Shown in pieces: positions 45,199 through 53,154 of a stretch of 64,000 nucleotides of DNA (position 1 is its first letter; each line of letters begins with the position of its first letter). Both the position numbers and the translations under genes were made by a program. The stretch spans positions 62,001 to 126,000 of the forward strand of contig NZ_JACZFR010000028.1 of the NCBI RefSeq assembly GCF_014904815.1, given 5' to 3'. The notes beneath the pieces were generated by a model. It saw nothing but the letters and a program-made list of their open reading frames with translations, ran no database searches and had not been told where the DNA came from. Source of the stretch: Microbulbifer taiwanensis (lineage in GTDB: Bacteria > Pseudomonadota > Gammaproteobacteria > Pseudomonadales > Cellvibrionaceae).

Positions 45199-45308
45199 GG
45201 AGCCGCGCTCCGTTGCCCTCGGATTCAGCGGCTGCAGCAAACACAGATGTGCAGATGCAGCAGCACCCTTTTTCGCAACCACTCCCGAATAATTTTCCAC
45301 AGTATTCC

Positions 45309-45929
45309 TCACCGGCACTTGATAATGTAATTCACGTAAATATTGACCGGACGGGTCTCACTGCTGCTACGCGCCGGATCGCCATCGGGCTTGAGCGGTG
45401 ACACACTGTCGGGCAGTGCCGGACCACCGCTGGCAGTGGGTGTCGTGGGCAACTTGACCTTGCCGGCCTGGAACTGCGCCTTGCCGGTGCCGATCGCGGC
45501 CAATTGATAGCCGTGCTGGTGGTCTTGCAGGCTGTCTTCCTGTGTCGACCCCACCCCGGAATAATTTTGCCCTGTCACCGGGGACTTGCGCTCCGTCGCA
45601 TCCGGATCGATGTCGGCGTCGGCGTCGGTACAGCGCAGGAAAAGCCCGCGGTAATCCGGCAGGCAGAAAGTCGCCTCGCCGTCGCCGCCGTAGAGGGTAC
45701 CGATGGCACTGAACAGCATCGGGTAGAGTGTGATCCCCAGCTCGCGCCCATCGCAGAGAAGCCAGCCCCACTCTTCCAGACACAGTGCCGGCTGCTCCGG
45801 CGCCTCGAGATCGTCGCTCTCGAAGGGGGAGCCGAGCTGTCCGGCGTAGGGGCACACTGTCCCCACCGGGACACCGCCGAGCCAGTCCCCGGCAAAGGGC
45901 GGCGGCGGAAACAGTGGTTGCGCGATCAC
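45309..45929 (-). CDS. Phage tail-collar domain protein
   Basis: 206 residues from GTG at 45927-45929. It carries the tail-collar (fibre-tip) pattern: 'VPVGTVCPYAGQLG', 'GWLLCDGRELGITLYPMLFSAIGTLYGGDGEATFCLPDYRGLFLRCTDADADIDPDA', then a Gly/His-rich segment 'QDHQHGYQ' and terminal 'RPVNIYVNYIIKCR'. In phages and in MdpB-like proteins this domain forms fibre tips or adhesion trimers. The start overlaps the upstream 926-aa gene by four bases (GTGA), so the two are translationally coupled. Confidence 0.87.
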   Translation of the reverse strand: MIAQPLFPPPPFAGDWLGGVPVGTVCPYAGQLGSPFESDDLEAPEQPALCLEEWGWLLCDGRELGITLYPMLFSAIGTLYGGDGEATFCLPDYRGLFLRCTDADADIDPDATERKSPVTGQNYSGVGSTQEDSLQDHQHGYQLAAIGTGKAQFQAGKVKLPTTPTASGGPALPDSVSPLKPDGDPARSSSETRPVNIYVNYIIKCR

Positions 45930-48706
45930 GATTCGCCCTCCTTGAAAACAGGCAGCTCGCCGCTGTCCTGCAACACCGTCATTTCCGTCGGCACCACCAG
46001 CTCCCAGCGGTCCGCCGGCGCCTCCCGCGGCGGCTCGCTGTCGGCCTCCTTGAGGGCGTTGACCAGGTTGATGTAGCGGTAGTCGGGCTCATTCTCCCGC
46101 TCCGGGCAGAAGGCGGGCGCCAGCGTATCAACGCCTGGCCAGATCTGCCCGCTGGCGAGAAAGTAGAGCATGCGGTAACTGAACTTGGGCGAGACCGGCA
46201 ACAGCACGCGGCTAAACCCCGCCTGCAGGAAGGCACTGAAGAGCTCGTCCTCGCCGCGGTACCGCTGGCTGATGGCGGTACCCAGGTCGTTTTCCGTCTT
46301 CACGGTAAAGGCGTAGGCCATTTCGTCCCAGGCCAGGGCGCGCTGGAAAAACTGCACATAGCGCTCCTCCCCCAGCGCCAGGTCGCCGCGCTCGCCAGTC
46401 AAGGCTTCTACTTCGCGCAGCAACTGCCGCACTATATTCCGGCGTAGTTCCTCGCGCACTGTTTCGCGCACGCCCAGCTCGGAAGCTTTTTTCCGGTTCC
46501 CGGGCCAGCCGGACAGGGTGTCGTAATAGCGCTGCCTCTGCTGCTCGCAGCCGGCGGCTATGGCCCTGTAGGTGTCCAGTTGCCAGCGTTCCAGGGCCTC
46601 GGCGGTCAGCTCGGCTTTCACCTCGATGGCAACGCTGTAGGCTCCGCAATCGGCAGCCGTCACTACCGCCGCCGGCACCTGCTCGGTTTCACCATCGAGG
46701 TACAGGGGTTCCTCCTCGCCGCCCGGGTACTGGCAGCGTCTCTGGCCAACAGCAATGCTCAGCTGCAGATCATCGCTGCCCGGACCCGGCGACACAGACA
46801 CTTTCGCGCTGCTCGCGCCATAACCCGGCTCCACCGACAGCGACTGCCAGCTGACCGGGTCGCCCGACTGGAAGCTGGCGCTGCTGCGCGACTCCCGCGA
46901 CGGCGGCGGTTGCAGGTCCACAACCTGGTATTCCGCCGCCAGCCTCGCGTAGTAGCTCGGGGATTCGGGATCGGTAGAGATATCCAGGAAGGTCTCGACC
47001 CCGAAATCGACCAGCGGCGGCGGCTCGCGCAGCGATAGGCCGCGCAGGCTGAAGGCACTGGCGATATAGCCCCGCGCCGGTTCGCGCACGAAAAACTCGA
47101 GCACAAAGCACCGTCCCAGGGCGACAGTCCAACATTGGTAGACCTTGTTCACCCAGCGGTAGACGGCGCGCACATTGGCTTCCATCTGGCTGGCGTCGAC
47201 GCGCCGCAGCGTGTGGGACTCGTCCCGGTTGAGGCTGGCACTGCTGCGCTGCCAGTGCACCCGCCGCGCCAGGGAGGACGCGGCGCGCTGGGTCAGCGCG
47301 CGGGCGCTGCATGCGACTTCCTCTGCGGCGACTTTCTGCGGCTGCTCATCCACCGGTTCCACCCTGCCGTCCACGATTACGGTCAATTGCTTTGCGGGCG
47401 GGCCGTACTGGCTCTCATAGTGGTACTGGAAGTTTTCCTTCAGGGTGTTGAGCGTTTCTGCCAGCAGGTCGCGGCGCTGGCCGGCGGATTCGCTGCTGTA
47501 GCTGTCACTGCTCTCCTCCGAGGCCAGTTCCTCCACGCGGGACTCGCGCAGGCTCCTTTGCGACGACTCCTTGTATTCACCGCGCATCACGTTCTCTATC
47601 CCGCTGACCTCGCCCAGCTCGTAGCGACAAAGGCGCTGGCGTACCAGCTCCAGGTCGCCGATCGCATAGGGCACAGGGGCCACGAAGTCCCCGCCGCCCA
47701 GCCCGCCCTGCGCCGGCGGCATCGGGAACAGGGTGCCGGGCAGTACTGTGGTGGCCTCGATGCCCGCCTGCAAACGGGCGGCGGGCCAGGCCGCGGGCTT
47801 GTCCTCGCCGTCGACAATACGCCCGATCAACCCGGCCAGGGCCAGTGTGCGCAGCAGCTGGTCAGCGAGCTGCCGGTTGAAGCCCGGTTGCACCGAGAGG
47901 GCAAAGAGGTTTTGCCAGCAGCGCTGGCTGAGCCTGGCATAGGCCTCGCCCTGCCAGTATTCGGCAATGCTCTCCCAGCCCCCCATATCCAGCGCCGCCT
48001 CGGTGCGCTGCTTGAAGGCGCCCAGACTGGCCGGCGGATCCGCACGAAATTCCATATCCAGGTGCGACAGCTGGTCCATCGGCGCGCCCAGCGCGGCGAT
48101 GTCGCGCAGGTAGCGACCGCTGTAGGGTGGCCTGCCGGAGAGAAAGAGATCTGCCTGTTCCAGCATCGCATCGCGCCCCTCTGCGCGCGCAGCGAGTAGC
48201 TGCCTGTAGAGACTGTCCTCAGGCGCAGACTCGGGATCGTACTGAACAAAGCGGTCGCGCAGTTCCGCCGCGCTGATATCCGGCCACTGGGCCAGGTAAA
48301 GATAGGGAAAAAGGTCCGATTCCAGTGAGCGCTCCACCAGCAAGGCCTCCTCGGAGGCTCGATCGTCTGGCGCTGGCGGTGTTGGCTGCGGCGGGGATTC
48401 CGGAAACAACACCACGTGATCCAAATGGCAGTTGGAGCCGTTGGCGGCATCGGGATAATTGAAATTGTCCACCACCAGCTTTGCCGGCTGCGAATCAAAC
48501 TTTAACACTCCAGTGACGCGAAGCCGGTTGTCTGACGGATCCTCTACGGAAAAGGCCAGTGGGTTTCTCCCGGGCGGCAGTGGCAGGGGTTCCTCGACAA
48601 TGGTGGAGCTCCTCCAGCGCACCTCCACGCGATCGTCTGCAGACCCGATGTACTGCCAGCTAAAAAAGACGGGGCCAATCTGTCGGCGCCCTATGTATTG
48701 GTTCAT
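45926..48706 (-). CDS. Large unclassified 926-aa protein, candidate structural component
   Basis: 926 residues from ATG at 48704-48706 (GAGGAG seven bases upstream; the frame extends further without support). Residues 1-110 look like a beta-sandwich ('YIGRRQIGPVFFSWQYIG', 'LKFDSQPAKLVVDNFNYPD'). A helical middle with 'VPYAIGDLELVRQRLCRYELGEVSGIENVMRGEYKE' is followed by a Ser/Glu-rich spacer and long helices; the last 130 residues close with 'WELVVPTEMTVLQDSGELPVF'. No signal peptide or membrane segment. No named family recognised. Coupling to the tail-collar gene suggests it is the body or baseplate-like partner of that tip protein. Confidence 0.65.
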   Translation of the reverse strand: MNQYIGRRQIGPVFFSWQYIGSADDRVEVRWRSSTIVEEPLPLPPGRNPLAFSVEDPSDNRLRVTGVLKFDSQPAKLVVDNFNYPDAANGSNCHLDHVVLFPESPPQPTPPAPDDRASEEALLVERSLESDLFPYLYLAQWPDISAAELRDRFVQYDPESAPEDSLYRQLLAARAEGRDAMLEQADLFLSGRPPYSGRYLRDIAALGAPMDQLSHLDMEFRADPPASLGAFKQRTEAALDMGGWESIAEYWQGEAYARLSQRCWQNLFALSVQPGFNRQLADQLLRTLALAGLIGRIVDGEDKPAAWPAARLQAGIEATTVLPGTLFPMPPAQGGLGGGDFVAPVPYAIGDLELVRQRLCRYELGEVSGIENVMRGEYKESSQRSLRESRVEELASEESSDSYSSESAGQRRDLLAETLNTLKENFQYHYESQYGPPAKQLTVIVDGRVEPVDEQPQKVAAEEVACSARALTQRAASSLARRVHWQRSSASLNRDESHTLRRVDASQMEANVRAVYRWVNKVYQCWTVALGRCFVLEFFVREPARGYIASAFSLRGLSLREPPPLVDFGVETFLDISTDPESPSYYARLAAEYQVVDLQPPPSRESRSSASFQSGDPVSWQSLSVEPGYGASSAKVSVSPGPGSDDLQLSIAVGQRRCQYPGGEEEPLYLDGETEQVPAAVVTAADCGAYSVAIEVKAELTAEALERWQLDTYRAIAAGCEQQRQRYYDTLSGWPGNRKKASELGVRETVREELRRNIVRQLLREVEALTGERGDLALGEERYVQFFQRALAWDEMAYAFTVKTENDLGTAISQRYRGEDELFSAFLQAGFSRVLLPVSPKFSYRMLYFLASGQIWPGVDTLAPAFCPERENEPDYRYINLVNALKEADSEPPREAPADRWELVVPTEMTVLQDSGELPVFKEGES

Positions 48707-48770
48707 GACCCCACTCCTCAGTATGTATACGGGGAAACCGCCGGCACCCCGGCGCCGGCGGATTTCCCGG

Positions 48771-49379
48771 TCAGGCGACCTCGATATCCCAACCACTCCA
48801 CTGGGAGCCGGTAATTACCGCCGTCTGGCCCTCGAGGATCTCGGTTTCGGTCAGCGATATCTCCGCCTGTACCAGGCGCTGCCCCTTGTAGGTAAACTCG
48901 CTGACAACTGCGAGGTACAGGCTGGAGCGGATATCCTCCATCAGTACGGCACCGGGAGTGATTACCTGCGGCTGGTAGATGTCGTCGTCATCCTGCTGGA
49001 TATGGCCGATAACACCCATGCCGTACCTGTTCTCGACATGAACCTCGTTCAGTACCAGCTCGTTGAAGTTCTGTACCGTCTCGGCACCACTGGCCTGGTG
49101 ATCCTGGGAATCCACCGAGGTCACGACAAAATTCGCGGTCAGCTCGGCAAAATCGATTTGATTGGTGGTGTAGCGGGTAGCTTCCGGGTTGTTCGGGTCC
49201 TTGGAGTAACGCGCAAATACTTTGAAGTCGGAAGGTACAGTGACCACCGCCTCACCACCGGGAGGCGGCTCGGCAATTTTCCAGGCCACCGACTGCAGGG
49301 ACGGGCGCATGATCGGCTTTTTGTAGATGGCGATGCGCGGCAGTTCCGCACTTTCGTTAACAAGGGTAATGGTCGACAT
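48771..49379 (-). CDS. Unclassified 202-aa beta-rich protein, first gene of tail-collar operon
   Basis: 202 residues from ATG at 49377-49379 (AAGGAG eight bases upstream). It starts 'MSTITLVNESAELPRIAIYKKP' and shows alternating beta-strand pattern throughout, with 'VTVPSDFKVFARYSKDP', 'TANFVVTSVDSQDH', 'VLNEVHVENRYGMGVIGHIQQDDDDIYQPQVITPGAV' and 'QAEISLTETEILEGQTAVITGSQWSGWDI'. No signal peptide. It is soluble, without a recognised family. The sigma54-like promoter 85 bases upstream would drive it and the next three genes. Confidence 0.68.
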   Translation of the reverse strand: MSTITLVNESAELPRIAIYKKPIMRPSLQSVAWKIAEPPPGGEAVVTVPSDFKVFARYSKDPNNPEATRYTTNQIDFAELTANFVVTSVDSQDHQASGAETVQNFNELVLNEVHVENRYGMGVIGHIQQDDDDIYQPQVITPGAVLMEDIRSSLYLAVVSEFTYKGQRLVQAEISLTETEILEGQTAVITGSQWSGWDIEVA

Positions 49380-49463
49380 TGGAAAGACTCCTTTTATTGA
49401 ATTGAATCGCAGCACTTTTTTGCCGCGTCCAAGCGGGTAAATCCGGCTCGGCAATCAATACAT

Positions 49464-49480
49464 CTCAAAACCCATGCCAA
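49464..49480 (-). promoter_or_regulatory. Sigma54-like -24/-12 promoter for the tail-collar operon
   Basis: On the minus strand TTGGCATGGGTTTTGAG. The GG and the -12 G have the required spacing; the best element (TTGGCA) is exact and the -12 TTGC reads TTGA. It is 85 bases upstream of the operon's first ATG and beside a sigma54 activator gene, which raises its credibility. A one-base departure at the -12 element keeps confidence moderate. Confidence 0.5.
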
Positions 49481-49536
49481 CTTTAATTCCCATAAAAATC
49501 AATAACTTAGAAAAATTGATAGCGAGCGGGAGCAGT

Positions 49537-49582
49537 GTCGACGGTGTCGGCAGTGATGGCCCCGACACTGCCGACAGTCGAC
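49537..49582. promoter_or_regulatory. Long dyad: candidate activator or repressor binding site
   Basis: Inverted repeat GTCGAC-GG-TGTCGGCAGTG, 10-base loop, CACTGCCGACA-GTCGAC: 11 + 6 matching pairs with a two-base bulge. It lies 57-118 bases upstream of the sigma54-like promoter, the usual distance for an enhancer site, and directly abuts the -35 of the opposite-facing promoter. Confidence 0.65.
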
Positions 49583-49584
49583 GG

Positions 49585-49612
49585 TTGTCGTGGTGGGGGC
49601 GGCAGGTATAAT
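49585..49612 (+). promoter_or_regulatory. Sigma70 promoter for the 254-aa gene
   Basis: -35 TTGTCG (49585-49590), 16-base spacer, -10 TATAAT (49607-49612). It faces right, leaving a ~130-base leader. The dyad ends two bases before the -35, so its binding protein would influence this promoter as well. Confidence 0.6.
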
Positions 49613-49644
49613 CCCCGGTGGGAAAAAAACCTTCCCCTCAGAGC

Positions 49645-49668
49645 CTGTTGAAAATAGCTATTCAACAG
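49645..49668 (+). repeat. Hairpin in leader of 254-aa gene
   Basis: CTGTTGAA (49645-49652), 8-base loop, TTCAACAG (49661-49668), a perfect 8-bp stem in the leader. No T-tract follows (ATTCG comes next); it may stabilise the mRNA or bind a regulator. Confidence 0.45.
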
Positions 49669-49751
49669 TCCAACAAAAACAATTCGAATAAATCCCGTAA
49701 AGGCAGAATAGCGGTATTGCCTCAAGCGCCGGCTACATCAAAGGAACTGCA

Positions 49752-50516
49752 ATGTCTCTGTTTAAATCCCTCGATACCACAGCTCCCGACTACACCCTCA
49801 CGCTCAACTTCAACAGCCAGACGCTGGAATTGGAAGTTCCGGTCGAGGTCATGTCTGTGCTAAAGGGCAGCAACCTTTTACTGCGCTTCAACAACCTGCC
49901 CACTGGCTGGTCGCCGATGGTGGAGTTTCGCAACGGCGGTGGCGATATCATTATGGCCGACGGCCCCTTTGAGCAGATGATCGTCGGCAGGAACCAGGTG
50001 CTGGCCGTCAACGCTCGCTCGGATATCGACCAGTTCCACTTTCGGGCACTGATACAACGGGGCTTCGGCATTCACAGCCACAGTGACACCGCAGTGATGT
50101 TTACCAGATGGCTGCCATTCAAGCTGAACAGCGACTCCCAGCAGGAGCGCCTGCTCAAGATCCGTGTACTGCCGGACGGCGACGGCCTGACGGTGGACAA
50201 GCCGCAAGTGACCATTCGCGGGGGCATGCGGGTACAGTGGGATTTCAGCGAGGTGGCGCAAGACAACCACCAGCCGATGGTCGCCTACGGAAAACCGATG
50301 CTGGAGCAGCAACCCGCCGACAACCAACAGTTCTTCGGCCCTCATGAGAGCTTCGTCTACCGCGGTAATACCTCAGTCGAAGGCAACGGCAACAACGGCA
50401 TCAAGGGGATCTACCGCTACGAGGTCTACCTGCTGGATATTCGCACACGGGCAATAGTGGTTAAGTCCAGTGCTGATCCGCAAACGGACAATGAAGGGGA
50501 TGTATCACTTAAGTAA
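49752..50516 (+). CDS. Unclassified 254-aa beta-rich protein, divergent from the tail operon
   Basis: 254 residues, ATG at 49752 with AAGGAA upstream. Two beta-rich halves are apparent: 'YTLTLNFNSQTLELEVPVEVMSVLKGSNLLLRFNNLP' and 'GLTVDKPQVTIRGGMRVQWDFSEVAQDNH ... YRYEVYLLDIRTRAIVVKSSADPQ'. No signal peptide or hydrophobic segment. The second half has a cupredoxin-like strand order but I see no clear metal ligand set, so no function is claimed. It is divergent from the tail-collar operon and shares its regulatory region, and precedes the convergent kinase gene. Confidence 0.66.
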   Translation: MSLFKSLDTTAPDYTLTLNFNSQTLELEVPVEVMSVLKGSNLLLRFNNLPTGWSPMVEFRNGGGDIIMADGPFEQMIVGRNQVLAVNARSDIDQFHFRALIQRGFGIHSHSDTAVMFTRWLPFKLNSDSQQERLLKIRVLPDGDGLTVDKPQVTIRGGMRVQWDFSEVAQDNHQPMVAYGKPMLEQQPADNQQFFGPHESFVYRGNTSVEGNGNNGIKGIYRYEVYLLDIRTRAIVVKSSADPQTDNEGDVSLK

Positions 50517-50561
50517 AATGAATAATCTAGCTGCGAGCTATAGTATATACATTTTCAACGT

Positions 50562-53039
50562 CTATTCTTTTCCTAGCATCGCAGGAAGGGAGGTGCTGGA
50601 AAAAGCCGGCAGACTAAACCAGCGCTTATCCATACCTCCCTCAATCGCCGCCTGGGCGTTCACCAGGGCCGATTCATTGTCTCCGGCCAGGGCGTAGACC
50701 AGGGATGCCTGGTAGGCAACTTCCGGATCCCCCTCGGACCTCAGCAATGCCATCAGAGTCATCCTGACAGCCTCTCCTTTCATCCCCAGGTGCGCCAGAC
50801 ATTGAGCTTCTACCATTCTCCCGTAAGCGTCAGCGCTACCCGATGCACGTTGCGCATTTAATATCTCGCCGTATAGAGCGAGGGCCGCTTCGCGGTTCCC
50901 CAGGGCCATTTCCACATCTGCAAGATTTAGCATGGCTACCCGATGCCCTGGCTGCAACTCCAGAGCACTGACGAACTTTTCTCTTGCTTCGTCGTACCTC
51001 TCCTTCAGCATCATTGCGAGGCCAAGGTTTACCAGATAACTTCTATGGCGCTTCCTGCTCAGCAGTTTCCCGTATGTAGAAATCGCCAGATCCAGGTCAC
51101 CGTAGAGTAGTTCCACCAGGCCCGACTGCCCCAACACCAAAGTATTCCCCGGCGTTAACTTCAAAGCATCAGCGATATGATTTCTTGCAGTCTTCACGTC
51201 CCCAACACGGATTGCCAGGGAGGTTGCCTTGTATCGCGTACTCCATGACAGGGGAGTTGTGGCAGCAGCCTCTCGCAAAAGCCGATTCGCGGCATCAAGA
51301 TCTCCCTTCATTTCCTCCAGTCTGGCCCTGTCGACCAATATCGAAGGATCTCCCGGCGAAAGTCTCTCATAATCCTGCAGCAAGTTTTCCGCATGTTGCA
51401 TTTCCCCCTGATCCATTGACAGCGTTATCTCCCTCTGGAGGACGACTAACGGGTTCGGATAATACTCACCAAGGTGCCCTAGAACACTTTTCGAGTAGTC
51501 TAAATAGGATCTGTCCTGGGTGTCCGAAAATAAATCGTGAGCCAAATCTAAAGACAGAATTTCACCCGCAGGAAAAAAAGGTGAATTCGACAGCAGATCC
51601 ACCAAATCATCAAATAGTTTTTTCCTGTCACCGACTCCCTGGTTTAGGGCCGAATAGACCTCAACAAATCTATGATAGTTTTCAGTAGATAGAGAAGTGA
51701 ATTTCTGTGAACCCTTTAATTGCGATTCTTCGTAAAGCGCCAATGTCTGGGAAAGAACTGCTTGTGCGCTTTGCTCTATAAATCGTTCAGGAACAGAAAA
51801 CTGAACGTGCTCCAATAAGGCGCCATCGCTCGCCCGCACCCTTTGCAACTGCACATTATCCAGCGGATTTTCCGGCATGTAGCGGATCTGTATCCACTCA
51901 TCGGCACCCGCCAGCCTTGCCAGCTGAGCCGGCCCCGCCTTTTCAACTAGCGGCTCATGGTCAAGTAGCGGCTGCACCGAACCCAACAGGTGCAAGCCAT
52001 TGACCACACTGCTCCAGATCACCGCATCCAGCGCTGTACCCTCTCCCTGCCGGTAGTATTGCGGCTGCGCTAGGAAAACCCGCAGCTGCCGCTCGGAGAC
52101 ACTCGGCTCGGAGATAAAGTAAAAGAGCAACCCGAGCGGAATTGCACAGAAAATCACCCACCAACGCCGGGGCTTCAATCGGGGAAACCCCCACCTCGGC
52201 GGCGCGACCTGTCGCTCGAGCGTGTCGCTACGGAAACGCTTCAGGGTCAGCACCGCCTCGCTGAGTGTCGACAGGCGGCGCTGCGGGTCCTTTTCCAGCA
52301 TTCTCAGCACCATTTCCGACAGTGCCCCCGGCAACCGCCGGCGCAGCATCTCTACCTCCCCCGGCTGGCTGTTCAGCAACGCATTCAGGGTGGCGGCAGT
52401 ATTGTCGGCCCTGAAAGGGCGCTGGCCGGTAAACATTTCGAACAGGACGCAGCCGAAGGAGAAAATATCGCTGCGGCTGTCCAGCGGACGGCCCATCAGC
52501 AGTTCCGGCGACATATAGGAAACTGTGCCGGCCAACTGCTGCAACTGGCCACCGTCCCCGGAAAGGGTCTGCAGTTCATCCGCCATGCGCCAGTGCGCAA
52601 GGCCGAAATCGAGAATTTTCGCCCTCCCGCTGTGATCGACCATGATATTTGCGGGTTTCAGATCCGCGTGGACCACCCCTGACTGGTGGGCATAGTGGAG
52701 GGCTTCGGCGAGTTCCAGCCCGAGGTGGGCGGCGCTCTTCAGTGGTATTTCACCGGCAGCCAACAGCGACGACAGGGTGTTGCCATGGATATACTCCATG
52801 GCGATGCAGGGGCCCTCGGCGATAAATCCGTAGATGGTGACTATGCCGGGATGCTTCAGCGAAGAGGCGACCCTCGCCTCATGGATCAGTCGCTCGACGC
52901 GCCCCTCACCCACAGCCGCGACATACTTGAGAGCCAGGTCGCGCTCGAGCAGCTTGTCATGCGCGCGGTAAACCACACCCATACCGCCACAGCCGATTTT
53001 TTCGACGATCTGATATCCGGCCACACTTGTCGGATGCAA
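50562..53039 (-). CDS. Transmembrane Ser/Thr protein kinase with TPR-like C-terminus
   Basis: 825 residues from TTG at 53037-53039. Kinase domain 1-270: Gly loop 'IGCGGMGVVYRA', Lys38, Glu54, catalytic loop 'HADLKPANIMV' with Asp126, DFG at 144-146, and 'GTVSYMSPELLMGRPLDSRSDIFSFGCVLFEM'. The HRD arginine is Ala125, so this is a non-RD kinase. One membrane segment follows (about 295-310), then a ~500-residue region of helical TPR-like repeats that would lie outside the cytoplasm. It is divergent, at 115 bases, from the FHA/sigma54 activator, a likely substrate through its FHA region. Confidence 0.9.
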   Translation of the reverse strand: MHPTSVAGYQIVEKIGCGGMGVVYRAHDKLLERDLALKYVAAVGEGRVERLIHEARVASSLKHPGIVTIYGFIAEGPCIAMEYIHGNTLSSLLAAGEIPLKSAAHLGLELAEALHYAHQSGVVHADLKPANIMVDHSGRAKILDFGLAHWRMADELQTLSGDGGQLQQLAGTVSYMSPELLMGRPLDSRSDIFSFGCVLFEMFTGQRPFRADNTAATLNALLNSQPGEVEMLRRRLPGALSEMVLRMLEKDPQRRLSTLSEAVLTLKRFRSDTLERQVAPPRWGFPRLKPRRWWVIFCAIPLGLLFYFISEPSVSERQLRVFLAQPQYYRQGEGTALDAVIWSSVVNGLHLLGSVQPLLDHEPLVEKAGPAQLARLAGADEWIQIRYMPENPLDNVQLQRVRASDGALLEHVQFSVPERFIEQSAQAVLSQTLALYEESQLKGSQKFTSLSTENYHRFVEVYSALNQGVGDRKKLFDDLVDLLSNSPFFPAGEILSLDLAHDLFSDTQDRSYLDYSKSVLGHLGEYYPNPLVVLQREITLSMDQGEMQHAENLLQDYERLSPGDPSILVDRARLEEMKGDLDAANRLLREAAATTPLSWSTRYKATSLAIRVGDVKTARNHIADALKLTPGNTLVLGQSGLVELLYGDLDLAISTYGKLLSRKRHRSYLVNLGLAMMLKERYDEAREKFVSALELQPGHRVAMLNLADVEMALGNREAALALYGEILNAQRASGSADAYGRMVEAQCLAHLGMKGEAVRMTLMALLRSEGDPEVAYQASLVYALAGDNESALVNAQAAIEGGMDKRWFSLPAFSSTSLPAMLGKE

Positions 53040-53154
53040 AACCTTCCCCCAAACATCGGATCAACCTGCTTGCGGTGGTGAAAACGCGACTTGGAACAAT
53101 CGAACGACTATATCATAATCGCCGTCCACCAGTTCTCAGGAGGACTGCTGTACC

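Noticed and set aside
45199-45318. N-terminal extension of the XRE protein from GTG
   Set aside because: Overlaps the tail-collar gene, lacks a Shine-Dalgarno and adds no domain; the ATG at 45198 fits the HTH start.
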